Source: JANXLS01 sp037129555
GTDB taxonomy: Bacteria; Planctomycetota; SZUA-567; H5-PLA8
Reading direction: 5' to 3'
NCBI GenBank assembly: GCA_037129555.1
Contig: JBAXUS010000005.1
Location: forward strand, 9,952 to 73,951
DNA: 64,000 nucleotides
In this document: positions 35,397-43,918 of the stretch, in pieces
Layout: each line of letters starts with the position of its first letter
Position numbering within the stretch: the first letter of the stretch is position 1
Program-made: the position numbers and the translations under genes
The notes under the pieces: generated by a model
Seen by the model: only the letters and a program-made list of their open reading frames with translations
The model's database searches: none
What the model was told of the DNA's origin: nothing

Positions 35397-37265
35397 CTAT
35401 AAAAGGCGCGCGAGTGTTTGCTCGAAGGTCAGTTCGTCCTGGGATTTTGCGTTGAGGTCTTTGAGCATCAGGGTGCCTTTGGCGATTTCGTTGGCTCCGA
35501 GAATGGCGGCGAATGGGATGCCTTTTTTGCTTGCGGCTGAGAGTTGCTTGTCGATCTTTGGTTTCTTCTCGTTGTCTAAAAGCATTTCGGATGCGATGCC
35601 GGCAGCGCGTAATTTTCCGAGCAGCGTGAGTGCCGGAAGGATGCCTTCGGCGTCCATCGGGACGACGCAGACGCGGCTGGTCGCGCCGCATTTTTTCACG
35701 ACTTTCAATTCAGACAGCCCGGCGAAGAGGCGGTCGATGCCGACGCTGATGCCGACGGCGGGCGTGGGCTTGCCGGAGTAGCGCGCGATCAGGCCGTCGT
35801 AACGTCCGCCCGACATGACACTGCCGAAGCCGGGGAGGTCGGTGAGGAATGTTTCATACACGGTACCCGTGTAATAATCGAGTCCGCGCGCGATGGAGAA
35901 ATCGAGGATTGGCGTTGGCTCGGGCAGAAGTAAATGCGATTGAGACGAATTTTTTGTGTCGTCTTCAATAGGAATTGCGGGCCTGCGTCCACCCGTCTGC
36001 GCATCAACATATTTCTTAACTTCGCGTAATTCGGAGACGGCTTCGTCGCCGACGCTGCCGACGAGCGCGCTGAATTGGGCGATCATGTCGTCAAAATTAC
36101 CGGCGATGTCGACGAAGCGGATGATGGTTTCGATTTGTTCAGCGTTGCATTTGGCATCGGTGTCGAGAAGTTCGCGGACGCGTTGCTTGCCCTGGGACGG
36201 AAGTTTGTCGATAGTGCGGAAGATCGCCATCATCTGGCGTTCGTCGGCGACGTTGAGTTTCTGTCCGAGCGCGGAGAGGACTTTGCGGTTGTTGAAGCGG
36301 ACTTCGGCCTTGACGCCGAGTTCCTGCATGACGGCGAAATCGAGCGCGATGCACTCGGCGTCGTACATTAAGGAGGCAGAGCCGACGATGTCGCAATCAC
36401 ATTGGAAGAATTCGCGGAAGCGGCCTCGTCCGGGATTTTCAGCGCGCCAGACGGGGGCGACTTGATAGCGCTTGAAGGGCTTTTGCAGGTCTGCGTATTG
36501 AGCAGCGACGCGCGCGAGCGGGACGGTTAAATCGTAGCGTAAACAGACATCGCGGCCGCCGTTGTCGCGGAAGCGGAAGAGCAGCTTTTCGGCATCGCCG
36601 CCGAGTTTTCCGAGGAGGATGTCGGTGTATTCGAGCGCGGGCGTTTGCAGCGGCGCGAAGCCGAAACGCTCGAAGACGCGCGTGATGGCTCCGATCATGG
36701 CTTGGCGCGGCAGCATGTCTTCGGGGAGATAATCGCGGAAGCCTTTGAGCGTGCGCGGTTCGATGACAGCTCCACCGGATTTCTTGGCTGATTCAAAATC
36801 GAGCAGTTGAAGGGACGCGCCGAGGAAGGCTTTGAGGTCGTCGGCGGCGACGAGGGTTTCGAGAAGCGGGTCTCCACTGGAGACGGCGATGTTTTCGGAA
36901 TCAAAGACGCGACCATCGGCGACGACGGGGAACTTTTTTTCAGGTGCGTTGAACGGTGTCACAGCGTTCATTGGCGCGGCGAAATCGGCTTCGAGTTTTT
37001 CCTGCGGATAGTAATCGGCGTCCTGGCCGAGCAACTTCGACAGTGTTTTGAGATCGAGACGCTCGGGGGCTTGAAGCAGCAGCACGAAGGGTGCACCAGT
37101 GGCTTTGAGTTGCATGGCGAGCGCTTTGACGCAGTGTTCGGGCGCGATGTTGAATGCCTTTGCGAGTACATCAGCACGCTCGCGTGGATTCGTCGGGGCA
37201 GCGTTTAGCTTATGCTCAGTCAGTTGAAAACCACTGGTTGTAAAACTTGATTGAAAACTAAGCAT
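35397..37265 (-). CDS. hisS: Histidyl-tRNA synthetase with N-terminal YbaK-like domain
   Basis: HisRS charges tRNA-His. From residue ~165 to the end the class II synthetase is clear: KGFRDYLPEDM, RYDLTVPLAR (motif-2 region FKRYQVAPVWRAENPGRGRFREF), ARGLDYYTGTVYE, and SGGRYDGL in motif 3, followed by an anticodon-binding domain. The first ~160 residues resemble the YbaK/ProX editing domain (CVKALAMQLKATG, LDLKTLSKLLGQDADYY, PMNAVTPFN, then a short strand and VAVSSGD-like end). This brings the length to 622 rather than ~420-450. Such a fusion is not standard for HisRS. The start at 37265 has AAGG upstream. Confidence 0.9.
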   Translation of the reverse strand: MLSFQSSFTTSGFQLTEHKLNAAPTNPRERADVLAKAFNIAPEHCVKALAMQLKATGAPFVLLLQAPERLDLKTLSKLLGQDADYYPQEKLEADFAAPMNAVTPFNAPEKKFPVVADGRVFDSENIAVSSGDPLLETLVAADDLKAFLGASLQLLDFESAKKSGGAVIEPRTLKGFRDYLPEDMLPRQAMIGAITRVFERFGFAPLQTPALEYTDILLGKLGGDAEKLLFRFRDNGGRDVCLRYDLTVPLARVAAQYADLQKPFKRYQVAPVWRAENPGRGRFREFFQCDCDIVGSASLMYDAECIALDFAVMQELGVKAEVRFNNRKVLSALGQKLNVADERQMMAIFRTIDKLPSQGKQRVRELLDTDAKCNAEQIETIIRFVDIAGNFDDMIAQFSALVGSVGDEAVSELREVKKYVDAQTGGRRPAIPIEDDTKNSSQSHLLLPEPTPILDFSIARGLDYYTGTVYETFLTDLPGFGSVMSGGRYDGLIARYSGKPTPAVGISVGIDRLFAGLSELKVVKKCGATSRVCVVPMDAEGILPALTLLGKLRAAGIASEMLLDNEKKPKIDKQLSAASKKGIPFAAILGANEIAKGTLMLKDLNAKSQDELTFEQTLARLL

Positions 37266-37586
37266 TTCGATACCTTGGTTGGTCTGAGAATTTAAAATGA
37301 TTCGGCGTGTAAATCCGCGCGCAAATTTTATGTCGCCCTTTCAGGGCTTGGATTTCTATGGGCGACGGACCTAGGGCTGCGCGAGTACGCTTAGCCCTAG
37401 GCTATATCATGCCGCCCCATTCGGGGCTGAAAAATCGGGGCTGAAAAACAACATCAATCCTTTCGGGGCATAAAACAACATCAACCCTTTAAGAACTTAT
37501 AACAATATCAACCCAATAAAAATTATTCTCGAAGATTCGCGTCCATTCGCGTTATTCGATGTTAAAAAGCCGTTTTCTGTTCGCCG
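37266..37586. repeat. Intergenic repeat cluster (CCTAGGGC type)
   Basis: This 321-bp gap has no gene. It contains GCCCTTTCAGGGC (near 37332), CCTAGGGCTGCGCGAG paired with CCCTAGGC (37369-37403), and GCCGCCCC..TTCGGGGCTGAA (37411-37425). These are followed by two further partial units (ATCGGGGCTGAAAAACAACATCAA, and CCTTTCGGGGCATAAAACAACATCAA). The last 60 bp are a separate repeat that runs into the accA stop codon. Similar CCTAGGGC palindromes are widespread in environmental bacterial genomes, from memory. Confidence 0.7.
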
Positions 37587-37589
37587 TTA
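37525..37589 (-). repeat. Repeat overlapping the accA stop codon
   Basis: Plus-strand text GAAGATTCGCGTCCATTCGC then GTTATTCGATGTTAAAAAGCCGTT and GCCGTTAA. It matches the stretch ending at the dut stop codon (51276-51321) with short indels. In both places the repeat supplies the TTA complement of the TAA stop. Confidence 0.65.
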
Positions 37590-38573
37590 ATTCGCCACAC
37601 CGGCTTCACGGTAACGTCCCAGGGCGCGGAGTTTTCGGTAGCGGCGTTCGAGCAATTGCGGCAGCGGTTGTGCGGCCAAGTCGCCTAATTCTCGGAGGAT
37701 TGTTTTCTTGAGGAGCTTCGCGGCGGCGACACGGTCGCGGTGTGCGCCTCCGAGTGGTTCGGGGACGATGCCATCGACGATGCCCAAACGCAGCAATTCC
37801 GGCGCGGTGATGCGCAGCGCTTCGGCGGCGTCGGCTTTGCGTTCGGCGTCTTTCCACAAAATTGATGCGCAGCCTTCGGGGCTGATGACGCTGAAGTACG
37901 CGAATTCCTGGATCATCAAGCGGTCGCCGACACCGATGCCGAGTGCTCCACCGGAGCCGCCTTCGCCGATTACGACGCAGACGATGGGGACTTTAAGGCC
38001 GGACATTTGCATCAAATTATAGGCAATCGCCTGGGACTGGCCGCGCTCTTCGGCTCCGATGTCAGGTGCTGCACCTTTGGTGTCGATCAGGCAGACGATG
38101 GGCAGCTTCAACTTTTCAGCGAGGCGCATTTTCAGGAGCGCTTTGCGGAAGCCTTCGGGTTGGGGCGAGCCGAAATTGCAGATCGAACGTTCGTGAACGT
38201 CACGGCCTTTGTGCTGGCCAACAAGCATGAAGCGGACGCCGTCCATTTGGGCGAAACCGGAGAGGATCGCGCGGTCGTCGGCGAAGGTGCGGTCGCCGTG
38301 CAATTCGATGAAATCTTCGCACATCATTTCGACGTAATCGGCGGTCTGGGGGCGGTGCACGTGCCGAGCCATCTGGATGCGGTCCCACGCGGTAAGCTTC
38401 GCGCACATTTCTTTGAGAGAGAGTTCGCGCAGCGCATTCTGGCGATCAATTTCGGAGGTGAGATCGACGTTGTTCTGCTTGCAGAGATCTTCGAGCTTCC
38501 GAATCCGATCGTCAAAGTCCCGCAACGACGATTCGAAGGGTAAATAATGACTGCTGGTCGGACGGATGGACAT
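37587..38573 (-). CDS. accA: Acetyl-CoA carboxylase carboxyltransferase subunit alpha
   Basis: AccA is one half of the carboxyltransferase that makes malonyl-CoA for fatty acid synthesis. The 328-residue protein matches the family throughout: DRIQMARHVHRPQTADYVEM, FIELHGDRTFADDRAI, GFRKALLKMRLAEKL, DTKGAAPDIGAEERGQSQAIA and GEGGSGGALGIGVGDR. AccD must be elsewhere. The start ATG at 38573 is preferred; the ORF reads back to 38606. The C-terminal residues come from a repeat shared with dut, although the enzyme is otherwise complete. Confidence 0.96.
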   Translation of the reverse strand: MSIRPTSSHYLPFESSLRDFDDRIRKLEDLCKQNNVDLTSEIDRQNALRELSLKEMCAKLTAWDRIQMARHVHRPQTADYVEMMCEDFIELHGDRTFADDRAILSGFAQMDGVRFMLVGQHKGRDVHERSICNFGSPQPEGFRKALLKMRLAEKLKLPIVCLIDTKGAAPDIGAEERGQSQAIAYNLMQMSGLKVPIVCVVIGEGGSGGALGIGVGDRLMIQEFAYFSVISPEGCASILWKDAERKADAAEALRITAPELLRLGIVDGIVPEPLGGAHRDRVAAAKLLKKTILRELGDLAAQPLPQLLERRYRKLRALGRYREAGVAN

Positions 38574-38781
38574 GGATAGAGCCCCGGTAAAAACACGACA
38601 ACACAATGCGACTAAGGGGGGATAAAATACCTTCTGGAGCGGTTGAATTCAATGAAAATGTGGGGGAGGGTGAGAAATGCTCGGAGCATTTTTGTCGGGA
38701 ATCGACAAATAGTGTGCGTCTATAAAGGGTGGTGTTGCTCGCTTACAGGACGTTATCTTTCAAGCATCGGAATTTTACGTT

Positions 38782-39966
38782 ATGCGGATTCTCTTCCCTT
38801 TAATGGTAGTCATCGTTCTCACTGCGAATACTGTATGGAGTGCGGATGACGCGCCTGCTGCCCAGACGGGTTGCACCAATTGCCGTATGGCGGTGACGGT
38901 TCAGCGCAGGACGCCTCAGACCACTCAAGTTTCCGAGGTCGAGAATTCGTATCTCGCGCCGTCGGTCACGATTCTTGTTGGCGATACGGTGACGTGGACG
39001 AACAATGGGATGGTGGATCATACGACGACCAGTGACGACGGGTTTTGGGATTCCGGGCGGATGGTTCCGGGCAAAGTGTTTTCGTATACGTTTAAAAAGG
39101 TGGGTACGTTCAAATACAATTGTGTCTATCACAAGTCGATGGGCATGAAGGGGACGGTCATTGTGCTGCCGCCTGCGCCAGTGATTACGAGTTCGTTTGT
39201 CGCGACGGGCGCTGTGGGGTTGCCTTTTTATTATGCGATTACCGGGACGAATTCGCCGGACACATTTACTGCGATGCCGTTGCCCCAGGGCTTGACGTTA
39301 AATGGGAATATCATTTCAGGAATTCCGGCTGCGTCGGGAAGTTTTTCGATCACCATCGGCGCGTCGAGTGCATCGGGAGGAGACACGAAGACGTTGGCGC
39401 TGGATGTTGTTGATGCGATAGCGGAGACGGATACAGATGCTGATGGTTTTCCGGATGCGTTGGAGATCGCGGCGGGATCGTCGGAGAACGATATGTCTGC
39501 GACTCCTTATAGTATCGCGTCGGGAGCGTTGACGCCGGTCCTCGGTTCGAAGGTGTCGGTCGCTTTGAATTTTACAAAGATGGGGAGCGACAGTATCAAA
39601 GTCACGGGCTTGTTGCCGGTGACGTCCGCGCCCATGGTGTCCGGAGCCATCGTGGCGGTGGATATCGGCGGTGTTGTGAAGACGTTCGAGCTTGACGAAA
39701 AAGGTTCGGCGAAGAGTGGTACGAGTTCTGCGAAATTCACGACGAAGACGGATCGGAATGCGGGCTTGGTTTCGGCGTTCAGTGTGAGTTTGAGCAAAGG
39801 CGATTTTGCGGTGACGTTGGCGAAAATTGGTTTGGATGGGAATGCAGATTTGAAGGCGGTTCGGAAAGCGATGTCGCTGACGATTCTGTTCAGCGGGACG
39901 CACTATCAGACGACGCGAATTGTGTTGTACACGTCGAAGATGAACAAGAGCGGTACGGCGAAATGA
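38782..39966 (+). CDS. Secreted cupredoxin/Ig-like protein
   Basis: This 394-residue protein has a Sec signal peptide (residues 1-20). A cupredoxin domain (~45-130) has copper ligands in the plastocyanin order: His in MVDHTT, then Cys, His and Met in YNCVYHKSMGM. A putative Ig domain (~135-210; MPLPQGLTLNGNIISGIPAA) and a Ca-binding acidic stretch (TDTDADGFPD) follow. The C-terminal ~160-residue beta domain resembles a part of the PKD protein at 27048. It may bind or carry copper at the cell surface. No Shine-Dalgarno is obvious. Confidence 0.85.
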   Translation: MRILFPLMVVIVLTANTVWSADDAPAAQTGCTNCRMAVTVQRRTPQTTQVSEVENSYLAPSVTILVGDTVTWTNNGMVDHTTTSDDGFWDSGRMVPGKVFSYTFKKVGTFKYNCVYHKSMGMKGTVIVLPPAPVITSSFVATGAVGLPFYYAITGTNSPDTFTAMPLPQGLTLNGNIISGIPAASGSFSITIGASSASGGDTKTLALDVVDAIAETDTDADGFPDALEIAAGSSENDMSATPYSIASGALTPVLGSKVSVALNFTKMGSDSIKVTGLLPVTSAPMVSGAIVAVDIGGVVKTFELDEKGSAKSGTSSAKFTTKTDRNAGLVSAFSVSLSKGDFAVTLAKIGLDGNADLKAVRKAMSLTILFSGTHYQTTRIVLYTSKMNKSGTAK

Positions 39967-40123
39967 GTGGTGTCCGCTGCGTTGTTTTTACGTGATAAGA
40001 AGCCGACAATGACGTGCGCAATATAACATAGAATTTGCGCTATTGCGCGGATTGTATTTTTGCGTTCGCGGGTAATATGGTACTCAACCGGCGGGGTTCG
40101 CCGGATTTTGAGGAAACCATTCA

Positions 40124-42487
40124 ATGCCCCTGACGCCCATCGCAACACCCAATTTCACACCTGTCGAATTGAAGGCTTTGGCCGGATCGCCGTATGCCGC
40201 TGCGTATCCGTTGCATGAAAAAATGCCGACATTGATCGTGAACAATTTCCCGGCACTTGGTCGGCTCGCTGCGATGCGATTCATTGAGTGGGCGCAGGGC
40301 AATCCGGGCGGCGCGATTTCGTTGCCGACTGGGAAGACGCCCGAGCATTTCATCGCGTGGGTTACGCGCATTTTGAAGACGTGGAACAGCTCCGAGATGG
40401 GCTTGATTCTCGAGCAGAACGGCGTATCCGTCTCGCGCGGTAAGCCGGATATGGGCAGCTTGAAGTTTGTCCAGATCGACGAATTTTATCCAATGCCCGC
40501 GCAGCAGAAAAACAGCTTCCATTATTATGTCAGTAAATATTACGTAGACGGCTTTGGATTGAACCGCGAGAAGTGCCTGCTAATGGATGCCGGGCGCATC
40601 GGATTGACGGAGACACAGAAGCTTGAAGACGTGTGGTTGGACGGCACGTGCGATTTGGAACTGCGAACTCGGCAGGCGCGGACGGCGTTGGAGCGCGTGC
40701 AAAAAGATGCGCTGTATCGCGTCGATCAGTGGTGCCAGGATTTTGAAGAGAAGGTCCGGCAGATGGGTGGCATCGGATTCTTCCTCGGCGGCATCGGCCC
40801 GGATGGGCACATCGGATTTAACGTGCGCGGATCGGATCATCATTCGACGACGCGGTTGACTCAAACGAATTACGAAACGCAGGCGGCGTCGGCGTCGGAT
40901 CTCGGTGGGATCGAAGTCGCTCGCAAACGACTCGTGATCACGATCGGACTCGGGACGATCACATTTAATCCGAACGCGACTGCGCTGATCATCGCGGCGG
41001 GCGAAGCGAAAGCGCCGATTGTGTCCGCGTCGATTCAGCATGACGCGAGCGTGATTTATCCGGCGACGAGTTTGCGTGGCCTTCCCAACGCGCGCTTTTA
41101 TTTGACGCAGGGCGCGGCGAAATTGCTGGATGCCCGCCGCTTGGTTGGGTTGGCTAATGTGCAAACCGTTACGGACGAAATTGTCGAACAGGCGCTGGTT
41201 GATGTCTCGGTTCGCAAGCAGAGGCGTTTGCTTGATCTGACGATGGATGACGTCAAGGGTGATGCGTTTGCTGAAGAGACGTTGCGGAAATATGGCGGGT
41301 CGTTGAGTTCTGCTGCGACGAAGATTCACGACCGCTTGGTCGCGAAGATCGAGGCTGGAGCGGCGTGTCGGAAAGACACGTGTTTCCTGCATACCGAACC
41401 GCACCATGACGACGTGATGCTGGGTTATTTGCCGGCGGTGGTGCGAAACATTCGCGACGCCAGCAACGAGCATTATTTTGCGACACTGACGAGCGGCTTC
41501 ACGGCTGTGACGAACGATTTCGCGCGCGAACGATTCCAACGCGCCCGATTGTTTTTGGACACACCGCATTTCGCCGCGCTTGAAAAAGAAGGTCATTTCA
41601 CGCCTAAGAATCCGCGTGCGCGCAACCGCGAATTGTGGCGCTACCTCGATGGTGTCGCGGCGAATGATCCGGCGATGCGGCACGAAGCGGAGAGCTGCCG
41701 CGACATTCGCAATATTCTTGACGCGCACGACGAATCGAACACGGCGCAAGTCCGCGCGCATCTCGACGAACTCGTCACATATTTGAAGAGTGCGTATCCC
41801 GGGCAGAAAGATACCGAGATGGTGCAGCGCTTGAAGGGCATGTTCCGCGAATGGGAAGCTGAGACGCTGTGGGGCTATTTTGGGTGGCAGACTGAGCGCG
41901 TGTTCCATCTGCGGCTCGGATTTTATTCCGGTGATATTTTTACTCAAGAACCGACGCTGGAACGCGACGTTCCGCCGGTCGTGGAGTTGTTGAAGAAGAC
42001 GACGCCGCACGTGGTCAGCGTGGCGCTGGACCCGGAAGCGAGCGGGCCGGACACTCATTATAAGGTGATGCAGGCGACGGCAGCTGGATTGAAAATGTAC
42101 GCGGAAGAGACGGGGCGCAGCGACATCACGGTATGGGGCTATCGCAACGTGTGGTTCCGCTACCATCCGTGTGAAGCGAATTTGTTTGTGCCGGTGTCGT
42201 TGAACATGATGTCGATCATGGAGTCGTCTTTCCACACGACATTCGCGTCGCAGACGAAAGCGTCGTTTCCGAGCTACGAACACGAAGGACCGTTCTGCGA
42301 ATTGGCGCAGAAGATTCAAGTCTCGCAATATGCGGCGCTGCGGACGTGCCTCGGCGAAGCGTGGTTCTACGAGCATCCGAGTCCGCTGATTCGCGCGGCG
42401 CGAGGACTGGTGTTCCTGAAAGAAATGAAGCTCGATGAATTCTATACGTTCTGTCGCGAGTTGAGGCAGAGTGCAGAAAACAAATAA
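40124..42487 (+). CDS. NagB-like (glucosamine-6-P deaminase family) and PIG-L deacetylase fusion
   Basis: The N-terminal ~370 residues belong to the glucosamine-6-phosphate isomerase/deaminase family, with SLPTGKTPEH (phosphate loop), VQIDEFYPM and GGIGPDGHIGFNV. The C-terminal part from ~420 is a PIG-L-type de-N-acetylase, with EPHHDDVMLGYL (the usual PHPDD zinc motif reads PHHDD). The pair would remove an acetyl and an amino group from an amino sugar such as GlcNAc-6-P. Similar fusions occur in Bacteroidetes and PVC bacteria, from memory. The 787-residue frame is intact. The next gene is a regulator 80 bp away. Confidence 0.88.
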   Translation: MPLTPIATPNFTPVELKALAGSPYAAAYPLHEKMPTLIVNNFPALGRLAAMRFIEWAQGNPGGAISLPTGKTPEHFIAWVTRILKTWNSSEMGLILEQNGVSVSRGKPDMGSLKFVQIDEFYPMPAQQKNSFHYYVSKYYVDGFGLNREKCLLMDAGRIGLTETQKLEDVWLDGTCDLELRTRQARTALERVQKDALYRVDQWCQDFEEKVRQMGGIGFFLGGIGPDGHIGFNVRGSDHHSTTRLTQTNYETQAASASDLGGIEVARKRLVITIGLGTITFNPNATALIIAAGEAKAPIVSASIQHDASVIYPATSLRGLPNARFYLTQGAAKLLDARRLVGLANVQTVTDEIVEQALVDVSVRKQRRLLDLTMDDVKGDAFAEETLRKYGGSLSSAATKIHDRLVAKIEAGAACRKDTCFLHTEPHHDDVMLGYLPAVVRNIRDASNEHYFATLTSGFTAVTNDFARERFQRARLFLDTPHFAALEKEGHFTPKNPRARNRELWRYLDGVAANDPAMRHEAESCRDIRNILDAHDESNTAQVRAHLDELVTYLKSAYPGQKDTEMVQRLKGMFREWEAETLWGYFGWQTERVFHLRLGFYSGDIFTQEPTLERDVPPVVELLKKTTPHVVSVALDPEASGPDTHYKVMQATAAGLKMYAEETGRSDITVWGYRNVWFRYHPCEANLFVPVSLNMMSIMESSFHTTFASQTKASFPSYEHEGPFCELAQKIQVSQYAALRTCLGEAWFYEHPSPLIRAARGLVFLKEMKLDEFYTFCRELRQSAENK

Positions 42488-42531
42488 CGGAATGGTTTTG
42501 GAGTTCGTGGCAATTGAACGCGGAAAAACAG

Positions 42532-42557
42532 GGAGCAGAGTACTGCTCCTTGGCACC
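42532..42557 (+). repeat. GGAGCA hairpin repeat, copy 3
   Basis: Sequence GGAGCAGAGTACTGCTCC then TTGGCACC. The stem CAGGGAGCA/TGCTCCTTG has nine pairs, one of them G-T. It lies in the leader of the XylR-type regulator, within a longer open frame from 42514, which argues that translation begins after it. Confidence 0.78.
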
Positions 42558-42567
42558 GGCACATGTG

Positions 42568-43869
42568 ATGTCGTACTTTGAAAGCGCAGGATTAATGGGC
42601 TCTCTGAATCGGAACTCGGAAATTGTGCGCGAAATAAATCAGATTGCGCGGTGGCGGCAGGTGGCCGTTGTGTTTCCGCTGCAATTGGATCCGACACGCG
42701 ATGATGTTGGGACGATTGAGGGGCAGAGCCTTGCGCAGCATCAATTCAAAACGATGTTCAGCAGTCACGGAATTCTGCGCGGTGTGTGCCAGTTTGCGCG
42801 GACGCACAACGAATGGAATTTGTGTTTTTCGGAGAACGATCCGAAGGGGTTGAGCCGCTTTATCAAGCAGTTGAAACCTGAAGGCGTTGTGGCTCATGTG
42901 TCATCGCCAGAAGTGAAAAAGATTCTCGAACGTTCAGGCGTCAAAGTCGTGAACGTGTCGAGTTACCTGGCCGATCCCGGCGTGCCCTCGGTGGTGGTGG
43001 ACAACTTGGCGATCGGTCGGCTTGCGGCTGGGCATTTGTTGGAGAGCGGATTTCGACGCGCTGCGTTTGTCGGTTATCCCGGCGTTCATTTCTCGGATTT
43101 GCGCTTGGAAGGATTCGTCCGTGAATTCAAAACACTGGGCCAAACACCGCTGTCTTTCCCGCCGCCTGAACTCGCCGGAAAAGAGATGAAGTACACGGCT
43201 GAGAACAAGGAACTGTGCAAGTGGCTGCGGGCGCTGGTCAAGCCGGTAGGGATATTTTGCTGCAATGACGGATTGGCGTCGTGCATCGCCGACACGTGCC
43301 GGTCATTGGGGATTCGAGTTCCGGACGATGTGGCACTGTTGGGCGCGGACAATTCGGAGATCGTGTGCGAGCTGTCGCATCCGCCGTTGTCGAGCGTCCG
43401 CATTTCGCGCGAACGGATCGGGTACCTTGCGGCGGAGATGTTGTACAACGCGATGAAGGGTCAGGTTCTTCCTCGCGAACACACGTTGTTTGCACCGGAC
43501 GGAATTGCGAAGCGGTTGTCGACTGACATCCTGGCGATTGAAGACGAGGACCTGGTGCTGGCGATGAAATTCATCCGCGAGCACGCACATGATTCGATCG
43601 GCGTCGAGGATATTCTGCGCAACGTGCCGATCTCGCGTCGGTTGCTCGAAAAGAAATTTCGGACGCTGTTGAACAAATCGCCGCTGGATGAAATTCAGCG
43701 TGTGCATCTGGAGCGCGCGAAGCAGTTACTCACCGACACGGATCAAAGTTTGGCGCAGGTTGCGAAGGCGTCTGGATTCAACAGCGGCGAGCGGTTGTCG
43801 GTTGTGTTCAAGCAAAAAGTGGACATGCCTCCGGGGGAATTCCGTCGGCGGTCGCGGCTGAACAAATGA
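42568..43869 (+). CDS. XylR-type transcription regulator (PBP1-like sensor plus AraC HTH)
   Basis: This ~433-residue regulator joins a LacI-type periplasmic-binding-protein sensor (residues ~20-310; EGVVAHVSSPEVK, VVVDNLAIGRLAAGHLLESG, PVGIFCCNDGLAS, LLGADNSEIVC) to an AraC HTH (~320-433; IREHAHDSIGVEDILRNVPI, ERAKQLLTDTDQSLAQVAKA, PPGEFRRR). Such proteins control sugar catabolism genes by sensing a sugar. The neighbour NagB/PIG-L gene upstream is a plausible target, by context only. ATG 42568 is chosen because the open frame from 42514 begins inside a repeat; ATG 42595 is another option. Confidence 0.9.
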   Translation: MSYFESAGLMGSLNRNSEIVREINQIARWRQVAVVFPLQLDPTRDDVGTIEGQSLAQHQFKTMFSSHGILRGVCQFARTHNEWNLCFSENDPKGLSRFIKQLKPEGVVAHVSSPEVKKILERSGVKVVNVSSYLADPGVPSVVVDNLAIGRLAAGHLLESGFRRAAFVGYPGVHFSDLRLEGFVREFKTLGQTPLSFPPPELAGKEMKYTAENKELCKWLRALVKPVGIFCCNDGLASCIADTCRSLGIRVPDDVALLGADNSEIVCELSHPPLSSVRISRERIGYLAAEMLYNAMKGQVLPREHTLFAPDGIAKRLSTDILAIEDEDLVLAMKFIREHAHDSIGVEDILRNVPISRRLLEKKFRTLLNKSPLDEIQRVHLERAKQLLTDTDQSLAQVAKASGFNSGERLSVVFKQKVDMPPGEFRRRSRLNK

Positions 43870-43918
43870 ACCGTGTGATGTAAATTTTCTCGCTCTCAAA
43901 TCCGTGCCGTTTATCATC

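Noticed and set aside
35397..37265. HisZ-type regulatory paralogue rather than HisRS
   Set aside because: The catalytic HisRS motifs and anticodon-binding domain are intact, and the hisG here is the long form that does not need HisZ.
27048..39966. A secretion or surface-assembly gene cluster between the two secreted proteins
   Set aside because: The genes between them are housekeeping (recN, hisS, accA) and on mixed strands; only the shared C-terminal module links the two.
40580..42697. 705-codon open frame antisense to the NagB/PIG-L gene
   Set aside because: The sense strand has clear catalytic motifs; the antisense product is Arg/His-rich without a recognisable domain.
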